A stretch of DNA of 64,000 nucleotides, taken from contig SUYI01000001.1 in NCBI GenBank assembly GCA_015060485.1, positions 1 to 64,000 of the forward strand, given 5' to 3'. Below are positions 41,101-49,119 of the stretch, in pieces. The DNA is from Prevotella sp. (lineage in GTDB: Bacteria; Bacteroidota; Bacteroidia; Bacteroidales; Bacteroidaceae). The position numbers and the translations under genes are program-made. The notes beneath the pieces are model-generated. The model was given only the letters and a program-made list of their open reading frames with translations. It did not search any database and was not told the DNA's origin. Numbering within the stretch: position 1 is the stretch's first letter; each line of letters opens with the position of its first letter.

Positions 41101-41412
41101 CACACCTTCGACTTCAAGTGGGCTCACGACTTCGACCTGAAGATTGGCAGCACCACCCATAAGCTGCAGCTCATTGCCAATGTCGAGAACATCGGCAACC
41201 TGCTGAACTCAAAGTGGGGCGTCGCCAAGCAGATTCCCGGTATGAGCAACAACCAGTTCAAGCTTCTGTCAGTGTCCAATGCCGCTGATGTCAAGAAAGG
41301 TGCCCAGCCTATCTTCCGCATGGACACCAAACTGACCGAGACGTGGGACTACAACCACAGCTACGGCCAGTGCTGGCGCCTGCAGCTCGGTGTGAAGTAC
41401 TACTTCAACTAA
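38182..41412 (+). CDS. TonB-dependent receptor (Oar-like) with carboxypeptidase-regulatory N terminus
   Basis: The start is the ATG at 38182 (MRRKLFLTAVMLTFVLTISA, signal peptide), giving 1076 residues. A CarboxypepD_reg domain (SGKVTMQDTKEEVIGATVQA) is followed by the plug (TIQELPTISRSISDIAKLSP, FTLDGANMNNNFG, VDEVQMVVAPFDVRQSNF-like) and a large barrel ending in an aromatic residue after KYYFN. The plug and barrel resemble Oar-type receptors. The substrate is unknown: there is no SusD partner next to it, so it is not a standard SusCD pair. Confidence 0.92.
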   Translation: MRRKLFLTAVMLTFVLTISAQITNSALSGKVTMQDTKEEVIGATVQAVHDPSGTKYAAITNVDGRFNIQGMRNGGPYTVTVSYIGYDTKTFKDIYLQLGETYNLTVWLSENANELAEVVVSGKASKFAAEKTGASTNVNNRTIQELPTISRSISDIAKLSPYYGGSNSFAGGSGRMANFTLDGANMNNNFGLNSNLPGGGNPVSMDAIDEVQMVVAPFDVRQSNFIGGGINAVTKSGTNTFKGTAYFYYTSEDMHGNRVDGVQNTEPNPDEEKTYGFTLGGPIIKDKLFFFANYERVETENIPTYWHPDTDGSTNGAGDQKTYTSRTTVEDMNMISKYVRDKYGYDTGSATSYPGGITNNKYLARIDWNITQNHHLAVRFNHTNNKKYSPPSATSRDVGGLSAACVGIKSMAFANSFYCQENKVSTLSFDLNSRFGTNISNQLLVTYSDMDDPRSSSSSMFPMIDIMKDGDPYMTLGYELYTYNNRVRNTILTINDNFTYYLGSHKITAGLSMEHQMAQNNYMRMGTGYYRYASMQDFMDGAAPIGVGLAYGYDGDMEPSSKVRFNQYGLYVQDEWNILDNLKVNAGIRFDNISFYNSDLKFNKAIYDIDFGGRHLDVGAWPKANIQISPRIGFTYDVFGDKILKLRGGTGLFAGRLPLVFFTNMPQNSGMLQNLVFAKAGDARLANFAGGMTTDINQIREKLGAPASLDANGVVPSAIAGVDQNFKMPQIWKSSFAVDYQLPVNFPLTVTGEFTYSKNINAVHLDNWNQRNPDDTWARIPGADNRYLYPSNKADWNYNTSYSNVCVLTNNHKGYGWTASLQLNAEPIKDLNISAAYTHTVNKEVTGMPGSNASSAWTYLYTVNGPNVIEVRNSATVTPDRVIANVSYKYGKEHFSLFYSGYSPSGWSYTYANDLNGDGLAYDLMYIPRDDSEIKFATDDDRIAFWKFVDQDDYLKNHRGEYADAYAARAPWVHTFDFKWAHDFDLKIGSTTHKLQLIANVENIGNLLNSKWGVAKQIPGMSNNQFKLLSVSNAADVKKGAQPIFRMDTKLTETWDYNHSYGQCWRLQLGVKYYFN

Positions 41413-41433
41413 ACCGCTCTGGAATCAAAGGGG

Positions 41434-41482
41434 ACTGTGTGATACCATTTCCTTCGGAAATTGGATCATCAGAACCGTCCCC
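41434..41482 (+). repeat. REP-like imperfect hairpin, copy 2 of the 20-mer
   Basis: GGGGAC...GTCCCC with TGAT/ATCA, CCA/TGG and TTTCC/GGAAA form a long interrupted stem. Its right arm contains GGATCATCAGAACCGTCCCC, matching 13177-13196. It begins 22 bp past the receptor stop, so it could also end transcription or protect the 3' end. Confidence 0.65.
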
Positions 41483-41490
41483 ATTGACAC

Positions 41491-41700
41491 ACGCCTACCG
41501 AGATTTGGGTGCAGACCGCCGACGGTCGCAAGGCCAGCGAGCGCTTTGCCGACTACGCCGCACTGCGCGATGCCACGCCCGCCGAGCGAGAACAGTACAC
41601 GCTCTTACCCTACGGCATCCACTGGGAGCATTTAGACGAAGACCTATGTTATGAAGGCTTCTTCCGAAATCAGACTCACATGGTGACAGATTCCCTGTGA
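41491..41700 (+). pseudogene. DUF2442 gene remnant
   Basis: The frame reads TEIWVQTADGRKASERFADY, then ALRDATPAERE and YGIHWEHLDEDLCYEGFF, the hallmark C-terminal half of DUF2442 proteins (often toxin-antitoxin associated or solitary). The N-terminal strands are missing; an in-frame TGA lies at 41485. The C terminus runs into unrelated residues. A GTG at 41509 is the only plausible start, without SD, so it is probably a decayed fragment. Confidence 0.65.
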
Positions 41701-41732
41701 CCTGACATCCCCCTCACGGGATCATGGGGTTC

Positions 41733-41750
41733 TCTGACCTGAAGGTCAGA
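41733..41750. repeat. 18-nt palindrome
   Basis: TCTGACCTGAAGGTCAGA: 8-bp arms with a 2-nt centre. Confidence 0.6.
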
Positions 41751-41797
41751 GTGTGGCTTCGCAATCTCGGTGATCCGCTTTGAAGACTGAACATCGT

Positions 41798-41832
41798 AAG
41801 GCACTTCCCTGTTTTTTCAGGGCGGTGCTTTT
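41798..41832 (+). terminator. terminator-like hairpin
   Basis: AAGGCAC..CCCTG, a TTTTTT loop, CAGGG..GTGCTTTT: an interrupted 12-bp stem followed by TTGTTT. Confidence 0.6.
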
Positions 41833-41860
41833 GTTTGCAGATTTTTTTGTTTTTTCGCGT

Positions 41861-41951
41861 TTTTGCTACCATGCTACCACAAATCTTTCGGGATGTCTTT
41901 ATTTAAAGAGGCTACCGCAGTGGTAGCAAGTATGGTAGCATGGTAGCAAAA
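41861..41951. repeat. 19-bp perfect inverted repeat (TGGTAGCA words)
   Basis: TTTTGCTACCATGCTACCA (41861-41879) is the exact complement of 41933-41951, with 53 nt between. Further TGGTAGC copies lie inside. Confidence 0.8.
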
Positions 41952-41953
41952 TA

Positions 41954-42065
41954 CGTCGGACAGAATAAAAATTCCGTCGGACGAAAAAAAATTCCGTCGG
42001 ACAGAATAAAAATTACGTCGGACGAAAAAAAAATTCCGTCGGACGAAACGAAAATTCTGTCGGAC
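41954..42065. repeat. six-unit tandem array, period 20-21 bp
   Basis: The core (C/T)GTCGGAC recurs at 41954, 41975, 41995, 42016, 42037 and 42058, separated by A-rich spacers containing AAAATTC. Spacing is 21, 20, 21, 21 and 21 bp. Both strands are open in some frame (VRRN-Phe heptads on the minus strand). Confidence 0.88.
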
Positions 42066-42116
42066 GAAATGACAAGTCACCTTTGCCTCGTCGGAATAGT
42101 CTCTTTAGGTCATTCA

Positions 42117-42190
42117 AATAGTCTGAACGACTCAAAGAGATAATCCCTTTACCCCCAAAGGAACTATTCGGATGAGTCGTTCGGACTATC
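42117..42190. repeat. imperfect 17-bp inverted repeat
   Basis: AATAGTCTGAACGACTC (42117-42133) and GAGTCGTTCGGACTATC (42174-42190) pair at 15 of 17 positions. Further GAGTC/GACTC words lie between and after. Confidence 0.65.
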
Positions 42191-42384
42191 CGAATGAGTC
42201 ATGGAAAGCATCTTTTCGCAACACCTTTTTGATTTTTACATAAAATTCGGGAGTATGGTCACGAATTTTGTAACTTTTCTGCGGTGTGTTTTGGGAGAGC
42301 CATCTGGCCGTCTTTGTTTTGTACCGATTTGTAAAAAAAGCATAATAATATAAAGGTACGTGCGTGTGGGAAGAAAAATTTGCT

Positions 42385-42392
42385 TACCTTTG
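42385..42392 (+). promoter_or_regulatory. promoter of the M16 protease gene
   Basis: TACCTTTG followed by CAG, 30 nt before the ATG at 42423. Confidence 0.65.
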
Positions 42393-42422
42393 CAGAAATT
42401 TTCCACTTTAAACCAAAAAGAA

Positions 42423-45236
42423 ATGAAACTAAAGAAAGTGTTGATGGCTGCGCTGATGTTGTTCAGCACGACAGCAATGGTGGCACAGATGCAGATGCCG
42501 CCGATTCCCGTTGACCCCGACGTGCGTATGGGTAAACTGGACAATGGACTGACTTATTACATTCGTCACAACAACTGGCCCGAACAGCGTGCTGAGTTCT
42601 ACATCGCCCAGCGCGTAGGTTCTATTCAGGAGAACGACGACCAGCGCGGTCTGGCGCACTTCCTGGAGCACATGGCCTTTAACGGTTCGAAACATTTCAA
42701 GGGCAACGAGCTGCTGCGCTGGTGCGAGAGCGTCGGCGTGAAGTTCGGCACTGACCTGAATGCCTATACCAGCATCGACCAGACGGTGTATAACATCTCG
42801 AACGTCCCTACGACGCGCGAGGGCATCGTCGACTCGTGCCTGCTGATTCTCTACGACTGGGCCGACGGCTTGCTGCTGGAGCAGGAGGAGATTGAGAAGG
42901 AGCGTGGCGTGATTCACGAGGAGTGGCGCCTGCGCACCAGTGCCCAGATGCGTATGCTGGAGCGCGACCTGCCCAAGCTGTATCCGAACTCGAAGTACGG
43001 CCACCGCATGCCTATCGGACTGATGGAGATTATCGACAACTTCGAGCGTCCCTTCCTGCAGTCGTACTACGAGAAGTGGTATCGCCCGGACAACCAGGCT
43101 ATCATCATTGTCGGCGACGTGGATGTGGACAAGGTGGAGCAGAAGATCAAGACGCTGTTCTCGCCCATTGAACTGCCCGAGAACCGTGCACTGGTGACGG
43201 ACGAGGCCGTTCCTGACAATAACGAGGCTATTATCGTCATCGACAAGGACAAGGAGCAGCGTGTGAACATGATTTCGGTGATGATGAAGCACGAGGTGTT
43301 CCCCGACTCGCTGAAGGGTACGATGGCTTATATGATTGCCGACTACATGAAGGATGCTGCCATCACGATGCTGAACGACCGTCTGCGCGAGTATGCCGAG
43401 AAGCCCGAGAGCCCCTTCGTGCAGGCTAATGCCGGCGACGGAACGTATCTGTTGTCGCGTCCCGTCGATGCTTTCGAACTGAATGTCATTCCCAAGGACG
43501 GACAGACTGAAGCTGCGCTGGCTGCCGCACTCACGGAAGCCCGCCGCGCTGCTGAGTTCGGTTTCACACCTACGGAGTATAGCCGTTTCAAGGCTAATTA
43601 CGACAGCAATCTGGACAAGCAGTACTCGAACAAGGACAAGCGCTACAACAGCCAGTTCGTGAACCAGTACGTGCAGCACTTCCTGAACAAGGAACCGATT
43701 CCCAGCATCGACTTTACGCATGAAAACATGAAACAGCTGGTTCCCGTATTGCCTCTGGAGGCTGTCAACATGGTGATGAAGGAATTCGTTTCGGAGAACG
43801 ACACCAATCTGGTGGTGCTGAACTTCAATACCGAGAAGGACGGAGCCGTATATCCCACGGAGGATGGCGTGAAGAAAGCCATCGCCACAGCCCGCACCGC
43901 CCAGATTGAGGCTTATGTGGACAACGTGAAGGACGAGCCCCTGATGACCGAGCTGCCCAAGAAGGGCTCTATCACGAAGGAGGTGAAGAACGACCTCTTC
44001 GGGTATACCGAGCTGACGCTGTCGAACGGTGTAACGGTCGTGCTGAAGCAGACCGACCTGAAGAAGGACCAGGTGCTGCTGAACGGTGAGGGATTCGGAG
44101 GTTCTGCACTCTACGGTGAGAAGGACTTCTCCAACATCAAGCTGTTTGACGATGTCATCGAGGCCAGCGGACTGGGCAACTTCTCGCATACCGAACTGGA
44201 GAAGGCTCTGGCTGGTAAGATTGCCAGCGCGTCGCTTTCGATGAGTGCCAACCGTCAGTTCATCAGCGGTTCGTCGACCCCGAAGGATGTGGAGACCATG
44301 CTACAGCTGGTATATCTCTACTTCACCAACATCAACAAGGACCAGAAGTCGTACGACAACCTGATGCAGACCGTTGAGGTGTCGCTGAAGAACCGCCTGT
44401 TGCAGCCCGAGGCTGTGTTCAGCGATTCACTGCAGGCTACTTTGGCTTGCCACAATCCCCGTTTCATGAGTCTTGACATGGCAGACCTGCCAAAGGTGGA
44501 CTACGACCGCATTCTGCAGATGGCCAAGGAGCAGACCGCCAATGCCGCAGCCTATACCTTTACCATCATTGGTAACTACGACGAGCAGACCATCCGTCCG
44601 CTTATCGAGCAGTATCTGGCTGCACTGCCTGCCAAGGGCAAGGTGGTGAAGAGCAAGAAGGTGGATACCGACTATAAGGGTGTTGTCATCAACAACTTCA
44701 AGCATAAGGCAGAGACCCCGAAGGCCATCGCCCTGATGCACTGGTACACGACCGATATTCCTTACACGCTGGAGAATGCCGTCAAGGCCGATATGGTAGG
44801 ACAGATTCTGAGCATGGAATATCTGAAGAAGATTCGCGAGGATGCCAGCGCTGCATATACCGTTATGGCACAGGCCGGCATCAGCCGCAACGACTTCGAG
44901 ACGAGCACACAGGTGCTGGCCTATTGTCCGATGAAGCCCGAGAAGGCCGACACCGCCATTATGATTCTGCGTGACGAGGTGGAGACACTGACAAAGACTT
45001 GTGACGCCGACAAGTTGGTGAAGGTAAAGGAGTATATGCTGAAGAACCACGGTGACCAGCTGAAGCAGAACTCCTATTGGACGGGACGTATCAATACATG
45101 GCGTAAGTGGGGACTGGACTTCCATACAGCCTACGAGCAGGTGGTTAATGCCCAGACACCGGAAACCATCAGCGCCTTTGCCAAGGAACTGCTGAAGTCA
45201 GGCAACCGTGCAGAGGTGATCATGCTGCCAGAATAG
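42423..45236 (+). CDS. M16-family zinc metalloprotease (pitrilysin-like), exported
   Basis: The ATG at 42423 (MKLKKVLMAALMLFSTTAMV, signal peptide) gives 937 residues. The inverted zinc motif HxxEH is intact: GLAHFLEHMAFNGSKHF. The distal Glu lies in the EIEKERGVIHEEW region. Two M16 halves are seen, the second (about residue 520 on) lacking the zinc site, which is the normal arrangement. It probably degrades peptides in the periplasm. It is monocistronic with its own promoter. Confidence 0.93.
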   Translation: MKLKKVLMAALMLFSTTAMVAQMQMPPIPVDPDVRMGKLDNGLTYYIRHNNWPEQRAEFYIAQRVGSIQENDDQRGLAHFLEHMAFNGSKHFKGNELLRWCESVGVKFGTDLNAYTSIDQTVYNISNVPTTREGIVDSCLLILYDWADGLLLEQEEIEKERGVIHEEWRLRTSAQMRMLERDLPKLYPNSKYGHRMPIGLMEIIDNFERPFLQSYYEKWYRPDNQAIIIVGDVDVDKVEQKIKTLFSPIELPENRALVTDEAVPDNNEAIIVIDKDKEQRVNMISVMMKHEVFPDSLKGTMAYMIADYMKDAAITMLNDRLREYAEKPESPFVQANAGDGTYLLSRPVDAFELNVIPKDGQTEAALAAALTEARRAAEFGFTPTEYSRFKANYDSNLDKQYSNKDKRYNSQFVNQYVQHFLNKEPIPSIDFTHENMKQLVPVLPLEAVNMVMKEFVSENDTNLVVLNFNTEKDGAVYPTEDGVKKAIATARTAQIEAYVDNVKDEPLMTELPKKGSITKEVKNDLFGYTELTLSNGVTVVLKQTDLKKDQVLLNGEGFGGSALYGEKDFSNIKLFDDVIEASGLGNFSHTELEKALAGKIASASLSMSANRQFISGSSTPKDVETMLQLVYLYFTNINKDQKSYDNLMQTVEVSLKNRLLQPEAVFSDSLQATLACHNPRFMSLDMADLPKVDYDRILQMAKEQTANAAAYTFTIIGNYDEQTIRPLIEQYLAALPAKGKVVKSKKVDTDYKGVVINNFKHKAETPKAIALMHWYTTDIPYTLENAVKADMVGQILSMEYLKKIREDASAAYTVMAQAGISRNDFETSTQVLAYCPMKPEKADTAIMILRDEVETLTKTCDADKLVKVKEYMLKNHGDQLKQNSYWTGRINTWRKWGLDFHTAYEQVVNAQTPETISAFAKELLKSGNRAEVIMLPE

Positions 45237-45238
45237 GA

Positions 45239-45323
45239 ATGTTGAATGATGAATGTGGAATGTGGAATGGTCGCCTTTGGCGATTATCAATGAAGAATTA
45301 ATTCCACATTCATCATTCAACAT
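45239..45323. repeat. 23-bp perfect inverted repeat with 39-nt loop
   Basis: Arms at 45239-45261 (ATGTTGAATGATGAATG...) and 45301-45323 are exact complements. TTCAACA/CATTCAA 10-mers continue to 45377. It lies between the M16 protease gene and metK and could terminate transcription, though it lacks a T run. Confidence 0.8.
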
Positions 45324-45377
45324 CGTAGCGAAGCGAGAATCATTCAACACGCAACATTCAACACTCAACATTCAACA
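45324..45377. repeat. CATTCAACA tandem repeat before metK
   Basis: Four or five imperfect 10-bp units (CATTCAACAC, AACATTCAAC, ACTCAACATT) run up to the metK start. Confidence 0.7.
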
Positions 45378-46634
45378 ATGAGTTATTTATTTTCATCAGA
45401 ATCAGTATCGGAAGGCCATCCCGACAAGGTGGCCGACCAGATTAGTGATGCCATTCTGGACCAGTTTCTGGCTTACGACCCACATGCCCGCGTGGCATGT
45501 GAGTCGTTTGTCACCACGGGTCAGGTGGTGCTGATGGGCGAGGTGCGCAGCGAGGAGTATATCGACTTGCAGACCATTGCCCGAAACACCATCAAGAAGA
45601 TTGGCTATACGAAAGCAGAATACCAGTTCGACGGTAATTCGTGTGGTATTCTGACGGCCATTCACGAGCAAAGCGAAGACATTAATCGCGGTGTCGATAA
45701 TGGCGACGAAGACGAGCAAGGTGCTGGTGATCAGGGCATGATGTTCGGTTATGCCACTAACGAGACGGAGAATCTGATGCCTGTGTCGCTCGACCTGGCT
45801 CATCTCATCATGCGCACCCTGGCGGAAATCCGTAAAGAGGGCCAGGTGATGACCTATCTGCGTCCGGACGCCAAGAGCCAGGTGACGGTGCAGTATAGCG
45901 ACGCGGGTATTCCCGAGCGTATTGACACCATCGTGGTGTCTACACAGCACGACGAGTTCGACGAGGACGAGAAGATGTTGGCCAAGATCAAGGACGACGT
46001 CATCAACATCCTGATTCCCCGAGTGAAGCAGAAAATCCACTCCGAAAGTGTGTTGTCGTTATTCAGTAACGACATCAAATACTACGTCAACCCCACGGGT
46101 AAGTTCGTCATTGGCGGGCCTCACGGCGATACGGGCTTGACGGGCCGTAAGATCATCGTCGACACCTATGGTGGCAAGGGCGCCCATGGTGGCGGTGCCT
46201 TCTCGGGCAAGGACTCGTCGAAGGTAGACCGCTCGGCAGCCTATGCCGCACGCCATATTGCCAAAAACATGGTGGCTGCGGGTGTTGCCGACGAGATGCT
46301 CGTTCAGGTGAGCTATGCCATCGGTGTAGCCAGACCCATGAACATCTATGTAAACACCTATGGCCGCTCGCGGGTAAACATGTCCGACGGCGAAATCGCC
46401 CAGAAGATTGAGCAACTCTTCGACCTGCGCCCAAAAGCTATCGAGCGTACGCTGAAGTTGCGCCAGCCCATGTATCTCGAAACGGCAGCCTATGGACACA
46501 TGGGCCGTCAGTCGGAGGTGATTAAGAAAACCTTCACCAGCCGCTATCACGAGACAAAAACCATTGATGTTGAGTTGTTTACGTGGGAGAAACTGGATCG
46601 GGTAGACGACATCAAACGGGCTTTTGGCATTTAA
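45378..46634 (+). CDS. metK: S-adenosylmethionine synthetase
   Basis: A 418-residue enzyme making S-adenosylmethionine from ATP and methionine. Signatures: [23 protein letters not shown] (the GxGDQGxxFGYA region appears as [12 protein letters not shown]) and [15 protein letters not shown]. No SAM riboswitch is seen upstream; the 5' region is a CATTCAACA repeat. Translation begins directly after the repeats, with no clear SD. Confidence 0.97.
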   Translation: MSYLFSSESVSEGHPDKVADQISDAILDQFLAYDPHARVACESFVTTGQVVLMGEVRSEEYIDLQTIARNTIKKIGYTKAEYQFDGNSCGILTAIHEQSEDINRGVDNGDEDEQGAGDQGMMFGYATNETENLMPVSLDLAHLIMRTLAEIRKEGQVMTYLRPDAKSQVTVQYSDAGIPERIDTIVVSTQHDEFDEDEKMLAKIKDDVINILIPRVKQKIHSESVLSLFSNDIKYYVNPTGKFVIGGPHGDTGLTGRKIIVDTYGGKGAHGGGAFSGKDSSKVDRSAAYAARHIAKNMVAAGVADEMLVQVSYAIGVARPMNIYVNTYGRSRVNMSDGEIAQKIEQLFDLRPKAIERTLKLRQPMYLETAAYGHMGRQSEVIKKTFTSRYHETKTIDVELFTWEKLDRVDDIKRAFGI

Positions 46635-46649
46635 GTCAAGGATTCAAAC

Positions 46650-47672
46650 ATGGCACTGCAGCAGGAAGGCGTCTTCGGGCAAGAAGGTGTGGGGGTGCAG
46701 GGTGATACCGCCGTTCACCACCGCACCGTGCTGACTCCGAAAATGGTACTCAGTTGGTTGCCGCGAAACGCGACACCTGCCCAGCAGGACTCTGCCATTC
46801 AAGCACATTTCAAACCCTCCGAAATCCGTTGGAGCAGTTGCCCCGACACGCTACACCTGCCTGGCCACGATAAAGGACACAGCCTGAAGGACATCAGCCT
46901 GCCGCAGTACTATCGCGAAGGGTTTTTCTCGAAGGACTCATTGTTTCATCCGGAACTGCCCGGTGGACGCAATGGGGTGGTGGGCGACCCTGTGCCCTAT
47001 TCGGTTCATAATGACGACATCATTACGTTGCTGCTGCTGGTGCTGTTTGTTATGGCAGCAGTGGCTTTCTCTAATAGCCGAGCGTTCATCCTGCGCCAGA
47101 CAAAGCATTTCTTCAATACTCACCGAGAGGGGTTGACGGAAATGACGGAGACTGCGGTGGAAGTACGCTTCCAGATATTCCTCGCTTTCCTGAACAGCCT
47201 GCTCCTGGCCATGCTGTTCTACTTCTATACACTCAACTTTATCGGAGACACTTTCGTTCTTGCCTCACAATATCACCTGATAGCCATCTTCCTGGGAATT
47301 TCGGTAGCGTATTACATGCTGAAAGTATTGCTGTATTCGCTGGTCAATACTGTGTTCTTTGATGGTAAAAAGAACCGACAATGGATGAAGTCGTTCATGT
47401 TCATCACTTCCGTTGAAGGTGCACTGCTTTTTCCCTTGGTAGTCATATGGACATATTTCGACATTCCCATACAAAATGCGGTCATTTATGTCATTTTTGT
47501 CTTCATAATCGTTAAAATTCTAGAGCTTTTTAAGTGTTTTCTTATCTTTTTCCGTCAAAATGTCGTTAAATTGCAGATTTTTTTGTACTTTTGCACCCTC
47601 GAAATCATACCTATGCTCCTTTTTGGGGCTGCGTTGGTGTTTACAGCAAATAGTTTGAAAATAAATTTTTAG
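46650..47672 (+). CDS. DUF4271 membrane protein
   Basis: A 340-residue protein with a soluble N-terminal about 120 residues and five to six membrane helices after residue 128 (IITLLLLVLFVMAAVAF, FLAFLNSLLLAMLFYFYTL, LIAIFLGISVAYYMLKVLL, AVIYVIFVFIIVKILELF, IIPMLLFGAALVF). This is the Bacteroidota family DUF4271, typically adjacent to hemD as here (7 bp gap). Function is unknown. The last 90 bp contain a promoter-like TACTTTTG box. Confidence 0.85.
   Translation: MALQQEGVFGQEGVGVQGDTAVHHRTVLTPKMVLSWLPRNATPAQQDSAIQAHFKPSEIRWSSCPDTLHLPGHDKGHSLKDISLPQYYREGFFSKDSLFHPELPGGRNGVVGDPVPYSVHNDDIITLLLLVLFVMAAVAFSNSRAFILRQTKHFFNTHREGLTEMTETAVEVRFQIFLAFLNSLLLAMLFYFYTLNFIGDTFVLASQYHLIAIFLGISVAYYMLKVLLYSLVNTVFFDGKKNRQWMKSFMFITSVEGALLFPLVVIWTYFDIPIQNAVIYVIFVFIIVKILELFKCFLIFFRQNVVKLQIFLYFCTLEIIPMLLFGAALVFTANSLKINF
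47586..47593 (+). promoter_or_regulatory. internal promoter for hemD-rnpA-yidD
   Basis: TACTTTTG followed by CACCCTCG lies within the DUF4271 gene, 87 nt before the hemD ATG. Confidence 0.55.
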
Positions 47673-47679
47673 GACAAGA

Positions 47680-48429
47680 ATGATAAAAAAGATTTTGGTT
47701 TCACAACCTAAACCGTCAAGCGAGAAATCGCCATATTATGACATCGCGTCTAGATTCGGTGTGGAGTTGGTATTCCGCCCGTTCATCAAGGTTGAGGGAA
47801 TCTCTGCCAAGGAATTCCGAACTCAAAAGGTGAATATTCTCGACTATACAGCTATTGTATTCACCTCGCGCCATGCCATCGACCATTTCTTTACGCTGGC
47901 AAAGGAGATGCGCCTGGCTATTCCTGAGGACATGAAGTATTTCTGTGTCACAGAGACTATTTCGTTGTACATTCAGAAATATGTGCAGTATCGCAAGCGT
48001 AAGGTATTCTTCGGGACAACGGGCAAGATTGACGACCTCATACCCACGATGGCTAAACACAAGACGGAGAAGTATCTTGTTCCTATGAGTGACGTCCATA
48101 ACGACGCTATCGCCCAGATGCTCGATTCCAAGAAGTTGAACCATTGTGAGTGTGTGATGTATCGTACCGTCAGCAACGACTTTACTCCTGAGGAGGTGAA
48201 GACGTTCGACTATGACATGCTCGTTTTCTTCAGTCCTGCAGGTATTGAGGCGCTGACTAAGAATTTCCCTGATTTCAAACAGGGTGATATTGCCATCGCT
48301 ACCTTTGGTCCTGCTACGGCAAAGGCTGCCCGTGATGCCGGCCTGCGCCTCGACTTGGAGGCTCCTACTGAGAAGTATCCTTCGATGACGGGAGCCCTGC
48401 AGCACTATTTGCTCGAAACCCAAGATTAA
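47680..48429 (+). CDS. hemD: uroporphyrinogen-III synthase
   Basis: A 249-residue HemD-like protein, with the two-lobed pattern of the family: IVFTSRHAIDHFFTLA near residue 58 and LVFFSPAGIEALTKNFP plus FGPATAKAARDAGLRLDLEAPTEKYPSMTGAL in the second half. It would close hydroxymethylbilane to uroporphyrinogen III. Sequence conservation is low in this family, so the call rests on these motifs and on the DUF4271 neighbour. Confidence 0.85.
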   Translation: MIKKILVSQPKPSSEKSPYYDIASRFGVELVFRPFIKVEGISAKEFRTQKVNILDYTAIVFTSRHAIDHFFTLAKEMRLAIPEDMKYFCVTETISLYIQKYVQYRKRKVFFGTTGKIDDLIPTMAKHKTEKYLVPMSDVHNDAIAQMLDSKKLNHCECVMYRTVSNDFTPEEVKTFDYDMLVFFSPAGIEALTKNFPDFKQGDIAIATFGPATAKAARDAGLRLDLEAPTEKYPSMTGALQHYLLETQD

Positions 48430-48448
48430 CCCAAGCTTTTACGTGACA

Positions 48449-48835
48449 ATGGTGGCTCCTTGTTTGAAGAAGCAGGAGCGCATAGTCAGCAAGAAGCTGA
48501 TAGATACGCTCTTTGGAGGAGGATGCAGCCAGTCGATGGCTTCATTTCCGTTAAGAGCAGTATATATAAAAAAGGAACGCGCGCAAGGCGAGGCACCAGT
48601 CCAGATACTCGTCAGTGTCCCCAAGAAGCGATTCAAACATGCGGTAGACAGAAACCGTGTCAAGCGTCAGGTGCGTGAAGCCTTTCGCCAACACAAGCAA
48701 CTGTTGTATGAGGCACTGGCGGAGCACGAGCAACTGCTGTTGGCCTTTATTTGGTTGTCTGACGAGCATCGTCCCTCACGGGATGTGGAGTCGCGAGTAG
48801 TCGGTCTGATGCAACGAGTAGCAGAAAAACTATGA
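48449..48835 (+). CDS. rnpA: ribonuclease P protein component
   Basis: About 128 residues from the ATG at 48449; a GTG at 48443 is possible. It contains the RNase P protein signature [13 protein letters not shown]. It assists the RNA subunit in tRNA 5' maturation. yidD overlaps its 3' end by 4 bp, a conserved order in many bacteria. Confidence 0.93.
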   Translation: MVAPCLKKQERIVSKKLIDTLFGGGCSQSMASFPLRAVYIKKERAQGEAPVQILVSVPKKRFKHAVDRNRVKRQVREAFRQHKQLLYEALAEHEQLLLAFIWLSDEHRPSRDVESRVVGLMQRVAEKL

Positions 48836-49074
48836 AGACTTTGCTCCGTTACCTGTCGCGTATGCTGGTAAGGCTGCTGATATTGCCCATCCGGTTCTAT
48901 CAGATTTGCATATCGCCGCTGCTGGGGCCTTCGTGCCGTTTCACGCCAACCTGTAGCGAGTATGCCCGCCAGGCATTGTTGAAACATGGTCCGATAAAGG
49001 GGCTATACCTCGCCATCTGGCGAATCTTAAGATGCAACCCATGGGGTGGATCGGGTTATGACCCGGTACCGTAG
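48832..49074 (+). CDS. yidD: membrane protein insertion efficiency factor YidD
   Basis: An 80-residue protein with the YidD signature: [32 protein letters not shown], then [13 protein letters not shown]. It helps YidC-dependent insertion. It overlaps rnpA by 4 bp. Confidence 0.95.
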   Translation: MKTLLRYLSRMLVRLLILPIRFYQICISPLLGPSCRFTPTCSEYARQALLKHGPIKGLYLAIWRILRCNPWGGSGYDPVP

Positions 49075-49078
49075 GAAC

Positions 49079-49113
49079 TGGAAATACTAGAAGTATTAGA
49101 AATACTAGAAAAT
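49079..49113. repeat. ATACTAGAA short repeat upstream of tyrS
   Basis: Imperfect units AAATACTAG, AAGTATTAG, AAATACTAG (9 bp) before the tyrS start. Confidence 0.7.
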
Positions 49114-49119
49114 AAAAAT

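Larger units (their letters stand above)
41413..42422. other. repeat island 2 (about 1 kb, no intact gene)
   Basis: In order: a REP-like hairpin (41434-41482), a DUF2442 remnant (41491-41700), an 18-nt palindrome (41733-41750), a terminator (41798-41832), a 19-bp inverted repeat (41861-41951), a six-unit array of about 21 bp (41954-42065), an imperfect 17-bp inverted repeat (42117-42190), and the M16-protease promoter (42385-42392). Confidence 0.8.

Noticed and set aside
38182..41412. SusC of a polysaccharide utilisation locus
   Set aside because: No SusD gene adjoins it and the plug resembles Oar-type receptors.
41954..42065. CRISPR array
   Set aside because: Only A-rich short spacers and a 7-8 bp core; no 25-40 bp conserved repeat.
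41874..42143. Open frames on both strands across the six-unit array
   Set aside because: The array is A-rich and stop-poor in several frames, and one 20-bp step shifts frame. It was treated as a DNA repeat, not a gene.
42429..44189. 586-codon minus-strand open frame opposite the M16 gene
   Set aside because: Codon-bias shadow; the plus strand has the intact protease motif.
45237..45377. SAM riboswitch before metK
   Set aside because: The region is a simple inverted repeat plus CATTCAACA repeats; no SAM aptamer core is visible.
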